The notes under the pieces were generated by a model that did not search any database, was not told where the DNA came from, and saw only the letters and a list, made by a program, of their open reading frames with translations. A program made the position numbers and the translations under genes. DNA of 64,000 nucleotides. Source: Duganella rivi (lineage in GTDB: Bacteria; Pseudomonadota; Gammaproteobacteria; Burkholderiales; Burkholderiaceae_D). Where the stretch lies: the NCBI RefSeq assembly GCF_009857435.1, contig NZ_WWCK01000003.1:1-64000 (forward strand), given 5' to 3'. Positions 1-8,874 of the stretch are shown here, piece after piece (positions within the stretch are counted from its first letter, which is position 1; each line of letters opens with the position of its first letter).

Positions 1-261
1 CGCCAGCGGCGGCGCGGCCGGTGTTGCCTCGGCGGCCGGTGCAGCGCTGACCGTGCCGGCCATCGCCGCCGCGCTGGCGCGCGCCCAAGCCTTGCGGCCC
101 AGCCACCACGCGGACAGCAGCAACAGCGGCAGCACCAGCAGGTACAACGCCAGTTCGCTGGTGGTCGGCATGCGGTTGGTCTCGCGCCAGAACCAGATTG
201 CACCGCCCCAGCTGCCGCCAAATGCGGCGCTGGTCACGGCGAGATTGCGCAGCCAGTTCAT
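1..261 (-). CDS. Partial membrane protein of a PAAR/M15 T6SS operon (N-terminal part)
   Basis: The reading frame opens with ATG at 261 and runs off the left edge, so only about 87 residues are visible. It begins MNWLRNLAVTSAAFGG and carries two hydrophobic stretches, roughly residues 8-25 and 40-58, followed by an Ala/Pro-rich segment, which suggests an inner-membrane protein with a flexible linker. The start lies 3 bp after the stop of the PAAR gene, so the two are probably cotranscribed. I do not recognise the family. Its position suggests a T6SS accessory or effector-linked protein, but that is inference from neighbours only. Confidence 0.6.
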   Translation of the reverse strand, partial: MNWLRNLAVTSAAFGGSWGGAIWFWRETNRMPTTSELALYLLVLPLLLLSAWWLGRKAWARASAAAMAGTVSAAPAAEATPAAPPLA

Positions 262-264
262 ACC

Positions 265-528
265 TTATACCTGATCCACGGTGGCTTGCTGGGTGGCGAT
301 CAAGGTCGCCCCGCACGAAGTCTTGTCGCCATGACGCGCCACCGGCTTACCGTCCACCAGCATGCTGGGGTCGCCGCTGGCGATGGTGCCGTCGCCATGG
401 CGCGGGCAAGTGATCTTGTCGCCCACGCGCGCGATACCCTTGCCGCCGCTGTCGCTCATCTGCGAACACTCGACCACGGCGCCGTTGTGTGAAGTCTTGT
501 CGCCCAAGACGATGACTGGTCCTGCCAT
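265..528 (-). CDS. PAAR-domain T6SS spike-tip protein
   Basis: An 87-residue protein with the features of a PAAR domain: an N-terminal GDKTSHNGAV segment, a central VGDKITCPRHGDG stretch, and a later ARHGDKTSCGA stretch, giving the Cys/His set expected for the metal site near the tip. PAAR proteins sharpen the VgrG trimer tip and link effectors to it. The start is ATG at 528, preceded by a good ribosome site (AGGAGAG). It lies 9 bp downstream of the M15 peptidase gene on the same strand, so that peptidase is a candidate cargo. The protein is the size of one PAAR repeat with no effector extension. Confidence 0.9.
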   Translation of the reverse strand: MAGPVIVLGDKTSHNGAVVECSQMSDSGGKGIARVGDKITCPRHGDGTIASGDPSMLVDGKPVARHGDKTSCGATLIATQQATVDQV

Positions 529-537
529 GCTGCTCTC

Positions 538-1377
538 CTAGTTGTTCATTACGCCGGGCCGGCGCAGTTCCGTGTGCCCGAAATCCATCATCTTCCAGCG
601 CCCGCCCCAGGTCAGGCCCAGCGACTCGGCCACTTCGCCGTACAGCTGGTAGCCGCGCATGGCCCACGGGTCGCGTTCCGAAATCACCAGCTTGCCGTCG
701 CGCAGGAAGGCGCAGTCGGCGGCCAGGCCGTACTGGTGCCAGCTCTGGAAGGCGGCGGCATTGGTCACGCCGGATCCCATCGCGGCCAGCGCGTCCTGGC
801 GCGCGGGACTGCGGTAGCCTTCCAGCAGCGCCATTTCATAGCCATATTTTTCCTTCATGATGCGGAAGGCCAGCAGCAGCCGCTGCGCGTAGACGCCGTC
901 CAGCAGCGCCCAGTCGCGGCTGGCCGAGACCAGCATCGGGCGTTCCAGCTGTACCTCGGCGGTGGTGAACACCAGCGGCGGCAGGGCAGGCGGCGGCACC
1001 AGCTGCTCGCCGGCCAGCAGGCCTGCCACCTGCGTGTTGACCTCGCGGGTGGACGCCTCGTAACCGTTCAGTGCTGGTTTGCCAGCCAGCAGGAACGCAG
1101 CCAAGGGAGGCAGGCACAGCAGGGCCAGCCCGCCCAGGCACAGCAGATAGTGCTGGCCCAAAAAGTCACGCAGATTGCCGGCGGTGGCGTGGCCCGAGCG
1201 GCGCAGCGCATCGATGCCACTGCGCTGGCGCTCGGCGGCGCGCCCCAGTTTCCGCTGCAGCCGCGCGCCGGCGCCCTCCAGTGCCGCCAGCACGAACTCG
1301 CGCCCGGACGGGAACAGCACCATCCAGCTGATGAGGCAAGCCAGCAAAAAATAGAGAGTTACCGCCAGTAGCAACAC
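538..1377 (-). CDS. M15-type D-Ala-D-Ala / L-Ala-D-Glu peptidase, probable T6SS cargo
   Basis: A 279-residue protein with two N-terminal membrane segments (about 1-22 and 73-93) and a C-terminal peptidase domain. The domain shows the M15 zinc pattern: a GYRSP segment, then HQYGLAAD (H-x6-D, near residue 210) and later a GHTEL His near residue 262. M15 enzymes cut peptide stems of peptidoglycan. The start is a GTG at 1377, behind a GAGGG ribosome site. PAAR lies directly downstream, so delivery by the T6SS is likely. The two membrane segments are unusual for a free endolysin and could mean a membrane-crossing effector or a resident wall enzyme. No immunity gene is visible within the window on this side. 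Confidence 0.8.
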   Translation of the reverse strand: MLLLAVTLYFLLACLISWMVLFPSGREFVLAALEGAGARLQRKLGRAAERQRSGIDALRRSGHATAGNLRDFLGQHYLLCLGGLALLCLPPLAAFLLAGKPALNGYEASTREVNTQVAGLLAGEQLVPPPALPPLVFTTAEVQLERPMLVSASRDWALLDGVYAQRLLLAFRIMKEKYGYEMALLEGYRSPARQDALAAMGSGVTNAAAFQSWHQYGLAADCAFLRDGKLVISERDPWAMRGYQLYGEVAESLGLTWGGRWKMMDFGHTELRRPGVMNN

Positions 1378-1526
1378 GTTGCCCTCGAAGTCATTAAATG
1401 TCTAAAAAGCATTGCTTTGGAGTATATATTAGAGTTATGACAAGCCCGCGCACGATTGAAACTAGCCGTGCGGCATGATTTCTTTGAATGTTTTAAAGTG
1501 ATGCGAAATTAATAAGGGAGCTAATT
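1378..1526. promoter_or_regulatory. Divergent intergenic region between the M15 and VgrG1 operons
   Basis: About 150 bp of noticeably A+T-rich DNA separates the two divergent T6SS units. It must hold both promoters. A TATATATT stretch near 1423-1430 is the most likely core promoter element, but I could not pair it convincingly with a -35 box. A ribosome site (AAGGGAG) lies at 1514-1520. Confidence 0.4.
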
Positions 1527-2312
1527 TTGCAAGGTGAAGAAAAACGCCCCGCGAGCAGTGGCCGTCCCAGCCTGCTGTCGACGGAACCGCCGGCTGTGGC
1601 CGACCGCGCCAGCATCCTGGATGGGCTGGAGCGCCGCCCAGCCACGGCATCGGCTGCCGGCGCGGTTGCGGCCGGGCGCAAGAAAGCGCTGTTAGCCGGT
1701 GGCGCCGCGGTGATTGCGCTGGTCGCCGTGGGTGTTGCGGCGCTGCTGAATTTCCAGCCCGAGCCGGGGCTGACCTTGCCGGCGGTGCCGGTGGCTACCG
1801 CACCGCAGCCTGCGCCGCCGGCGCCGGCTGCGGCCGTAGCTGCCGTGCCAGCCGCCACCATCGTCGAAGAGACGGCTGCCGTCAGCCCCCCGGCCGACAA
1901 CACGCGCTCGCTGAAGGAAATGCTCAACGACACGCCGACCAAGCAGCCGAAAGATGAATTGACCGCCGCGCTGGAAAAGCCGCACGCGGCGCCTGCCAAG
2001 CCCAAGCTGGCCGAGCACAAGAAAGCCGACAAGCCGGTCAGGAAGCCAGTACAAGTGGCCAAGAAAGCCGAGACCAAGCCTAAAGCGCAACCTGACAGCG
2101 ATGTCGCCTTGCTGGCGGCGCTGATGGCGCACGTTCAATCCGGCAAGCCGGCCAAGGAAACCGCGACTCCGGCCTCCCAACTCAAACAGTGCAGCCGGAT
2201 GAGCGAAGCCGGCGCCGCCCAATGCCGCGAACATCTGTGCGCGACCACCGCCCGCAAGGAGCCTGAGTGCAAGTCGCAACCGGTGGCGGTAAAAACTGCT
2301 GCCGAATCATGA
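1527..2312 (+). CDS. Single-pass membrane protein coupled to vgrG1, unknown function
   Basis: A 261-residue protein with a short cytoplasmic N-terminus, one membrane span at about residues 52-75, then a long Ala/Pro/Lys-rich linker and a C-terminal segment with four cysteines (C-x12-C-x4-C plus one more). The start is TTG at 1527, chosen because an AAGGGAG ribosome site sits just upstream. The stop overlaps the vgrG1 start as ATGA, so translation is probably coupled. I do not recognise the family. The layout, an anchor with an extended periplasmic tail, would fit an envelope-located accessory, but nothing here proves a role in secretion. Confidence 0.7.
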   Translation: MQGEEKRPASSGRPSLLSTEPPAVADRASILDGLERRPATASAAGAVAAGRKKALLAGGAAVIALVAVGVAALLNFQPEPGLTLPAVPVATAPQPAPPAPAAAVAAVPAATIVEETAAVSPPADNTRSLKEMLNDTPTKQPKDELTAALEKPHAAPAKPKLAEHKKADKPVRKPVQVAKKAETKPKAQPDSDVALLAALMAHVQSGKPAKETATPASQLKQCSRMSEAGAAQCREHLCATTARKEPECKSQPVAVKTAAES

Positions 2313-5143
2313 GCATCGCGCTGCTAGAACAAATCACTACCGCACTGGCCCAATTTTCCAGCGTCACGCGCTTGTACGAATTGACGCTGGATAATGGCGA
2401 CAGCGCCGACCTCGGCGCGGGCGGTTTGCTGGTTGAAGCGTTTGCCGCTGATGACAGCGTGCAAGGCGTCGGCCCGCGCGATGTGATCGTGTTGTCGACC
2501 AACGCCTCGGTGCGGCTGGCGCCGCTGCTCGGGCGGCAGGCCGCGCTGGCGGTCAGCCTGGCAGATGGCAGCCGCACCCAATTCCACGGTGAGATCACGC
2601 AGGCAGCGATGCTGGGCAGCGAAGGCGGCCTGGCGCGCTTCCGCCTGCGCTTGACGCCGTGGCTGTGGCGCCTGGGCCAGGTGCGCAACAGCCGCGTGTG
2701 GCAAGACAAGACCGTGGTTGAAATCGTCGATGAAGTCTTCGAGGGCTACGCGCCGCGCGCGCAATGGCGCTGGAGCGAGGAGGCCGAGCCGTTCATGGCG
2801 GACGCGGTGGCGCGCAGCTATTGCTGCCAGTACCGCGAATCCGATCTCGACTTCGTGCAGCGCCTGCTGATCGAGGAAGGCCTGGGCTGGCGCTACGAGC
2901 AGCTGGAAGACGGCGTCGGCGTGGTGCTGTTTGCTGACAGCAGCCAGCCCAGCGCCACGCCGGAAGACGCCAGTAGCGAGGCGGGTGGCGGTATCCGCTA
3001 CCACGGTGTGCGTGCTGGCGAGGCGGCCGATACCATTCAGGCTTTGCAATCGCGCCGCGCAGTCACGGCGTCGTTGACCACGCTGCTGAGCTACGACTAC
3101 AAGGCCAAGCAGGCAGTCAACGCCAGCGCGCCATCGCGCCTGCAGTCGGGCAAGCTGCCGGCGCTGGAAAGCTACGACGTGCCGGGCCAGTACGCCTACG
3201 CTAACGCGGCGCAAGCCCAGCGCTATGCCGACCTCCAGATGCAAGGGCGCGAGGCTGCCGCCCAGCTGTGGCGTGGCCGTTCCACCGTGCGCACCATGGC
3301 CGCCGGCACGCGCTTTACGCTGACGCAAGGCCCGCTGACCACCGACGCCGCGCCAAGCTACGTGCTGCTGCGCGTGCGCAGCGTCGGCGTGAACAATCTG
3401 CCGTCGCCAGCGCAGCAAGCATTGGCCGAGCTGTTTGGCCCGTTGCCGGAATTGCTGGAAGAGGTCGCCATCGATGCGCCGGACGACTTTGCATTGACCA
3501 TCGCCCAGGCGCGCGAAACTGGCTACGCCAACAGCTTTGAAGCGGTGGCGGCCGACGTCACCTGGCGTCCGCAACTGCCCGGCAGCGATGGCCGCAGCCA
3601 TCCCAAGCCGACCGCGCGCGGCGCGCAAAGCGCCATCGTCATTGGCGCCGACGGCCTGGCGCAACCATCGGGCGCGGATGAACTGTATTGCGACAAGCTG
3701 GGCCGCGTGCGCATCCGCTACCACTGGCAAGACAACGGCGACGCTAACTGCTGGGTGCGCGTGGCGCAGCGCTCGGCAGGCGGCGGCATGGGCAGCCAGT
3801 TCCTGCCGCGCATCGGCCAGGAAGTGCTGGTGCAATTTATCGAGAACGATATCGACCGGCCCATCATCATCGGCGCGCTGTATAACGGTCAGGGCGAAGG
3901 CGGTATCGCGCCGACGCCGGGCGCGCAAAGCAGCGGCGGCGAAGAAACGCGCTTCCAGCCGGCGGCCGATCACGCGCCGTCGGCGCAAGGCAATCTGGCC
4001 GGCGGCAACAGCCCGCTGTGGCACGGCGCCTCGGCCGACAGCGCGGGGCACCGTAACGCCGCCGCCCAGTGGGGCGTGCGCAGCAAGGAGTTTGGCGGCT
4101 CGGGCTACAACCAGCTGCTGTTCGACGACACCGATGCGCAAGGCCGCGTGCAGCTGCGCTCGACCCACGCCGCCAGCGAACTCACGCTCGGCCACCTGAT
4201 CCACAGCGCCGACAATTATCGCGGCAGCCTGCGCGGGCAGGGCGCGGAACTGCGCACCGATGCCTATGGCGCCGTGCGCGCCGGCGCTGGCTTGCTGATC
4301 AGCAGCTACAAGATCAACCACGGCGCCGAAGCGCGCGAACCGGCCGGTGACAACGCCGCCGGCATCGCGCTGCTCAAGCAAGCGGTCAAGCTGGGCGAGA
4401 CCTTCAGCGAGGCCGCCAGGACGCATCAAACCGTTGCATTGGCCGGCCACATCGGCGCGGCCAAGGCCAACGCCAGCACGCTCGATCCGAAAGCGCCGCC
4501 GCTGCAAGCGATGCTGACGGCGGTGTCCGGCATGGTCGGCAACGCCAGTCTCGACGCAGCCAAGGCCGATGCCGCGGAAAAGAAAACGTCACCGGGCGAC
4601 GACCAGCTGCCGCACGTCAGCACGCCGGTCATCGCCATCAGCGGCAAGCGCGGCATCGGCGTCACGTCGGGCGCGGCGGTGCAGCTGGCCAATGGCGAAA
4701 CCATCTCGCTCATGAGCGGCAACGACAGCCAGTTCATGGTCGGCGGCCAACTGCGCGCGCACAGCGGCCAGGCCATCGGCGTGCTGGGCGGCGCCGTCAA
4801 GGCAGGAGAGGGCGGGCTGGGCCTGCAACTGATCGCCGCCAAGGACGCCATCGATATTCAGGCCCAGGCCGACGAACTGAAAGTGCAGGCGCGCGACGAC
4901 ATCAACATCGTCAGCGCCAATGCCAGCGTGGACTGGGCGGCGGCCAAGCGCATCAGCCTGTCGACGGCCGGCGGCGCCAACATCACCATTGATGGCGGCA
5001 ACATCACGGTGCAGTGCCCGGGCAAGTTGACCATTCATGCGGGGAAGAAGAATTTCACCGGCCCCATGCGACTGGAAACGGAATTGCCACTGTTGCCCCG
5101 AAGTGACCTTCAAATGAAAAACAAATTCCCGTTCTCGCTATAG
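2309..5143 (+). CDS. vgrG: Type VI secretion spike protein VgrG (VgrG1)
   Basis: A 944-residue VgrG. The N-terminal gp27-like part covers about residues 1-400. A gp5 OB-fold lies near 430-530, with GRVRIRYHW, GSQFLPRIGQEVLV and the diagnostic IIIGALYNGQG. The C-terminal DUF2345-type beta-helix spans roughly 760-920 (IDIQAQADELKVQAR, then TIDGGNITVQCPGKLTI). The ATG at 2309 is preferred over upstream in-frame GTG codons because the related fragment at 8221 starts at the matching place, and because it overlaps the preceding stop as ATGA. The peptidoglycan-hydrolase gene 7 bp downstream is the likely cargo. There is no catalytic C-terminal extension, so it is a structural spike. Confidence 0.95.
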   Translation: MSIALLEQITTALAQFSSVTRLYELTLDNGDSADLGAGGLLVEAFAADDSVQGVGPRDVIVLSTNASVRLAPLLGRQAALAVSLADGSRTQFHGEITQAAMLGSEGGLARFRLRLTPWLWRLGQVRNSRVWQDKTVVEIVDEVFEGYAPRAQWRWSEEAEPFMADAVARSYCCQYRESDLDFVQRLLIEEGLGWRYEQLEDGVGVVLFADSSQPSATPEDASSEAGGGIRYHGVRAGEAADTIQALQSRRAVTASLTTLLSYDYKAKQAVNASAPSRLQSGKLPALESYDVPGQYAYANAAQAQRYADLQMQGREAAAQLWRGRSTVRTMAAGTRFTLTQGPLTTDAAPSYVLLRVRSVGVNNLPSPAQQALAELFGPLPELLEEVAIDAPDDFALTIAQARETGYANSFEAVAADVTWRPQLPGSDGRSHPKPTARGAQSAIVIGADGLAQPSGADELYCDKLGRVRIRYHWQDNGDANCWVRVAQRSAGGGMGSQFLPRIGQEVLVQFIENDIDRPIIIGALYNGQGEGGIAPTPGAQSSGGEETRFQPAADHAPSAQGNLAGGNSPLWHGASADSAGHRNAAAQWGVRSKEFGGSGYNQLLFDDTDAQGRVQLRSTHAASELTLGHLIHSADNYRGSLRGQGAELRTDAYGAVRAGAGLLISSYKINHGAEAREPAGDNAAGIALLKQAVKLGETFSEAARTHQTVALAGHIGAAKANASTLDPKAPPLQAMLTAVSGMVGNASLDAAKADAAEKKTSPGDDQLPHVSTPVIAISGKRGIGVTSGAAVQLANGETISLMSGNDSQFMVGGQLRAHSGQAIGVLGGAVKAGEGGLGLQLIAAKDAIDIQAQADELKVQARDDINIVSANASVDWAAAKRISLSTAGGANITIDGGNITVQCPGKLTIHAGKKNFTGPMRLETELPLLPRSDLQMKNKFPFSL

Positions 5144-5149
5144 CCGAAT

Positions 5150-7450
5150 ATGCTAATCAGCCCTCCTTTTTTACCGCCCCGGCAGGCGGCACAAACAGAT
5201 GACAATTGGCTCGCAGCCGCCATGATATGTGGGCAACCCGGAGATGGTGCTTTTCCAGTGAGTTATCACCTCGGCTGGCACGGCGGCGTGCACCTGACCG
5301 CGCCTGTTTCGGGCGCAAACACGGAGCGGGTGCGTGCGATTGCCGACGGTACCGTGGTATTCGCCCGACAACCCACCCCGCATACTGACGACGCCCATCA
5401 TCCGCAAAATTATCGGGGATGGACTGACAACGGCTGCGTCCTACTGCGTCACGAGACAGCCATAGGTGAGGGGGCGAATGCCCAAGACATCGTATTCTTT
5501 TCACTGTATATGCATCTTGGATCAGTACAGCAGGGTATTGCCGCTGGCCGGCGCATCTATCGCAAGGCCGAACTGGGACAGGCGGGACAGATTTACGGAG
5601 AAACGAGCCGCAAGATCCATTTTGAACTGCTATGTGACGATGCCAATCTAGCAAAGCTGGTCGGAAGAATCAGCGGCGAGCTGGATACAAGCCGAGATGG
5701 CCGGGTGGATGCGACTTACGGCGCGGTATGTTTTTTATTGCCGGCTAACTCCCCGGTGTTTAGCCAGCAGCCGGTAGGCCACCTGGCAGCAGCGCATTTT
5801 CAGCCTCCTAAACCTAATGCCCGTGCACTCCTGCCGCCTTTGGTCGCGCTAACGGCCACCCACAACACGAGTGCGCCATTGATCGTCGAGCTGCGCTTCG
5901 CGGCCGGAGCCGGTGCACCGGGGCAAAGGGGCGGTTTGGCGATCACGACCCTGCAATTGAGCGGGGAGGTAGTCGGCCAGGTGCAACAGGAGCCAGAGGC
6001 GGAATACGGACTTTACGAACAAGCCGGCGCCATTAGCCGCGCGATACATGGTGCTGCCGTACCAGCTTCTGCGACCGTGTACGAACTGCTGCGATTTGGC
6101 CGTACTGTGAATAGTGCCCACGAGGCTGCGACCCCCAACACCGTTCCGCACTGGCGCAAGATTAGTTATCCCGGTGGCGAGGGTTGGGTCGATCTGAATA
6201 CCCAAGGCATCCATAAATATAGCGATGCCGATTTCCCTCACTGGGATGGCTGGTCGTTGATTGATGACAGCAGTGACGGCAATAGCCGTTGCGATTCTGC
6301 GACCATTAAGGGGTGGCTGGACGCGAATGCTGACGGCAATGTCACCGTGAGCGAGGCGACTGCCGCAATGGCTGACGCACAGGTCGCCCGCAAACTTGCC
6401 AAAGCGATTTGCAAGTTCCCGTCGGAGTGGATCGCCAGCACGATTGATACACGTTGGGGCTGGCTGATGCAAGAGTCGGTGGAAAACACGCCGGCAATGA
6501 GTGCAGCCGACTTTCAGGAACTCAAGGCGCACATTACAGCGTTTTGTTTCGACGTTCCCGAGTTGACAAGCGCCACTTGGCATTGGCATCCCCTGGAGTT
6601 TATACGCCACTTCCGCAAGTGCGGCTGGTTGAGTTTGAATGAGTTGTGCCAATTGCTACCGCGCCGTTCCGGCAGCAACGCGCAGCAAGTGAGTGAAATC
6701 CCGTGGGCCACTGCGACAGCGCGCTTCACGCCTTATTATTTACACTTAAATACGACGATGCGGAAATACGGCATGGTATCGCGGATCAGGCAAACGCATT
6801 TTCTGGCGCAGACTTATATTGAAACCGCATTGTGGCGGACGATGGAGGAGCTGGGACGTGCCCACCAGCAGCGCAGGCGTAACGGCCAGTTGTATTGGCC
6901 AGCACCAGCAATGCAGTATTACCAGGCCTTCTATGGGCGCGGTGCGATGCAGTTGACTTGGGCCGGGAACTTCGACAAGTACGGCACATACCGCGCATTC
7001 GCCAATGTCGGTGCCAGTCATCAATACGTGGATAACCGGATTACCCGCACATCGACCCATTATTGGGGGGATCCGCGCGACAGTAACGGTGTGGTGGTGC
7101 GGCAGCCGCAAGTCTGGTGGCCGCGCTATGATCCGCATGACCTGGTCAGCGAGCCATTTTATGCCTGCGATTCTGCGGCGTTCTATTGGGTGTCAACCAA
7201 CACCGGGGGAGGACGGTTAAATATTCACCGGGTTGCCGATCAAGGACTAACCACCGATGCGGTTGGCCGCGCTTCCGTGCTGGTCAACGGCGGAGGCTAT
7301 GGTTTTTCGGAGCGCCAGGGCTATGCGGTTTATATCGACCGCTACCTGGGCGATGGTGTCGAGAGCGATCCCACTCGCACATTTGTCGTTACTTATAGAG
7401 GAAGAAATCACAATGTTTATGTCGACTTTACTGCCCAGCGTCCGCGTTAG
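5150..7450 (+). CDS. Bifunctional T6SS peptidoglycan hydrolase effector (M23 peptidase + GH19-like domain)
   Basis: A 766-residue multidomain protein. Residues about 35-165 resemble an M23 endopeptidase: GWHGGVHL, an AIADGTVVFA strand, YMHLGS and KIHFEL supply the expected His ligands, with His in place of the usual Asp of HxGxD. A segment near residue 392 reads DANADGNVTVSE, which fits an EF-hand-type calcium loop. The C-terminal part (about 550-740) resembles family 19 chitinase/lysozyme: FLAQTYIETALW with a probable catalytic Glu, then FYGRGAMQLTW. Both activities would cut peptidoglycan, one the peptide, the other the glycan. It has no signal peptide, as expected for T6SS cargo, and lies between vgrG1 and a probable immunity gene. 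Its base composition is less GC-rich than vgrG1, suggesting separate acquisition. Confidence 0.85.
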   Translation: MLISPPFLPPRQAAQTDDNWLAAAMICGQPGDGAFPVSYHLGWHGGVHLTAPVSGANTERVRAIADGTVVFARQPTPHTDDAHHPQNYRGWTDNGCVLLRHETAIGEGANAQDIVFFSLYMHLGSVQQGIAAGRRIYRKAELGQAGQIYGETSRKIHFELLCDDANLAKLVGRISGELDTSRDGRVDATYGAVCFLLPANSPVFSQQPVGHLAAAHFQPPKPNARALLPPLVALTATHNTSAPLIVELRFAAGAGAPGQRGGLAITTLQLSGEVVGQVQQEPEAEYGLYEQAGAISRAIHGAAVPASATVYELLRFGRTVNSAHEAATPNTVPHWRKISYPGGEGWVDLNTQGIHKYSDADFPHWDGWSLIDDSSDGNSRCDSATIKGWLDANADGNVTVSEATAAMADAQVARKLAKAICKFPSEWIASTIDTRWGWLMQESVENTPAMSAADFQELKAHITAFCFDVPELTSATWHWHPLEFIRHFRKCGWLSLNELCQLLPRRSGSNAQQVSEIPWATATARFTPYYLHLNTTMRKYGMVSRIRQTHFLAQTYIETALWRTMEELGRAHQQRRRNGQLYWPAPAMQYYQAFYGRGAMQLTWAGNFDKYGTYRAFANVGASHQYVDNRITRTSTHYWGDPRDSNGVVVRQPQVWWPRYDPHDLVSEPFYACDSAAFYWVSTNTGGGRLNIHRVADQGLTTDAVGRASVLVNGGGYGFSERQGYAVYIDRYLGDGVESDPTRTFVVTYRGRNHNVYVDFTAQRPR

Positions 7451-8078
7451 AACGCGGCTGCGGTTATCCTTACTCGCGATGCTGGGCGGTGTGGCGCAAG
7501 TTGCATTCTGCGCGCATGCCGACCCGCGCACGGCCTCGGTTGATGAAGTGCGTGAAGTCCATTCTCGTATTGCATCGGTGTTTGCCAATCGCGATGATTT
7601 TCCTGAGGCCCCCGTTTCAATGTCCAGACTGGAAAAGAAACTTTACTGGTCCGGCAGTGGATCTGATGCCTTACTGCTACTTCCGCTCACTGTGCGTTTT
7701 CGTGGCGTGAGTAATTCCTACTGCCGCTTGGTAACGGCTAACTCCAAATCGGGCGAGTTAGCGCTGATACCGCTGCCTGCGCAAGCCAACTTTGACGATT
7801 GCAGCGGTATAGACCAGATTCGTTACGTGGACGTGAATGGCGATGGCTTGCTGGATGTGATCGAGACAGTCAAGGTGAAGTCTAATGTGCAGCAAGGTCA
7901 GGTCGCGACCTCGTTAGTGTATGTTTCGTCTCCGCTGCGTGCCGGTGGCTACTGTTATTCCGATGCCGCCAGCCGCCAGTTGGCTCCAGTTGACATGAAA
8001 AACGACGCCAGCGTGGCAAAGGCGCTGGAAAGCGCCAAGCAGCGGCTCGGCATCGTGCAGTTCGATTGCGATCACTAG
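7413..8078 (+). CDS. Exported protein, probable immunity to the M23/GH19 effector
   Basis: A 221-residue protein with a basic N-terminus, a hydrophobic core and an Ala-rich end (CAHA) that reads as a signal peptide, so it should be periplasmic. The start is the ATG at 7413 because it follows a GAGGAAG ribosome site and precedes the signal peptide; it overlaps the effector gene by 38 bp. The mature part contains two cysteines 26 residues apart (YCRL ... DDCSGID) and a calcium-type loop DVNGDGLLD. A small periplasmic protein overlapping a wall-degrading effector is the typical immunity arrangement. The family is not one I can name, and immunity is inferred. Confidence 0.7.
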   Translation: MFMSTLLPSVRVRTRLRLSLLAMLGGVAQVAFCAHADPRTASVDEVREVHSRIASVFANRDDFPEAPVSMSRLEKKLYWSGSGSDALLLLPLTVRFRGVSNSYCRLVTANSKSGELALIPLPAQANFDDCSGIDQIRYVDVNGDGLLDVIETVKVKSNVQQGQVATSLVYVSSPLRAGGYCYSDAASRQLAPVDMKNDASVAKALESAKQRLGIVQFDCDH

Positions 8079-8220
8079 GCTCAAACCCGAGCCGAAGCGG
8101 TGTCACAGAACCAGTTCGTGAGCTGCAAAGCGAAATTTTAAAGACAGTATCTTGCAAACCGTGCGCCATGTGAACAGCTGAGCCAGTATGGTTCTTGCAT
8201 TATTGACAATATCGAGTTTC

Positions 8221-8874
8221 ATGGTTGCCGCACTGCTCGAACAAATCACCGCTGCACTGGCCCAGTTTTCCAGCGTCACCCGTTTGTACGAATTGACGCT
8301 GGATGATGGCGACAGTGGCCATCGGCGTGCTGGGCGGCGCGGTCAAGGCCGGCGAGGGTGGGCTGGGCATGCAGCTGATCGCCGCCAAGGATGCTATTGA
8401 CATCCAGGCTCAGGCCGACGAACTGAAAGTGCAGGCGCGCGACGACATCAACATCATCAGCGCCAACGCCAGCGTGGACTGGGCGGCGGCCAAGCGCATC
8501 AGCCTGTCCACCACCGACGGCGCTAACATCACCATCGACGGCGGCAACATCACGGTGCAGTGCCCGGGCAAGTTGATGATCCGCGCCGGGAAAAATCGTT
8601 CAGCGGCGCCGAAAGTGCTCAATACGTTATGCCAGCCCTTCCACGCAGTGTGTGTAAGGGATGTCTTCTTAACGCGGCGAAAAGCGATGCGATTGTCGCT
8701 CAGTGGGCCAAGCTGAATCCCGCGAAAGTGAAGCGGGGAGAGTCTTCCACCGAATGGGAAGCGCTGGAGAAGGCGCATAAGAAGGAAGTGCTGGATTCGA
8801 TCAACCGCATGGGCAAGGCCAGCAAGTCCACGTGGGACTATGTCAACGAGTATTTTGACCAGCTATTCAAATGA
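8221..8874 (+). pseudogene. vgrG pseudogene with large internal deletion and frameshifts
   Basis: The first 32 codons (MVAALLEQITAALAQF...) match the VgrG1 N-terminus almost residue for residue. The sequence then jumps directly to the DUF2345 region (IGVLGGAVKAGEGGLG...), removing about 2.3 kb relative to vgrG1. The two parts are now in different frames. A second frameshift lies at the A-run near 8590-8595; beyond it, the frame encodes a C-terminal tail of about 90 residues (PRSVCKGCLLNAAKSDA... ending DYVNEYFDQLFK) that VgrG1 lacks. The last codons overlap the next gene as ATGA. No functional spike can be made from this locus. Confidence 0.9.

Noticed and set aside
2324..4507. 727-codon open frame on the minus strand opposite vgrG1
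   Set aside because: It is the antisense of a clear VgrG coding frame. Its product is His/Arg/Ala-rich with no domain, the normal shadow of GC-rich codon bias.
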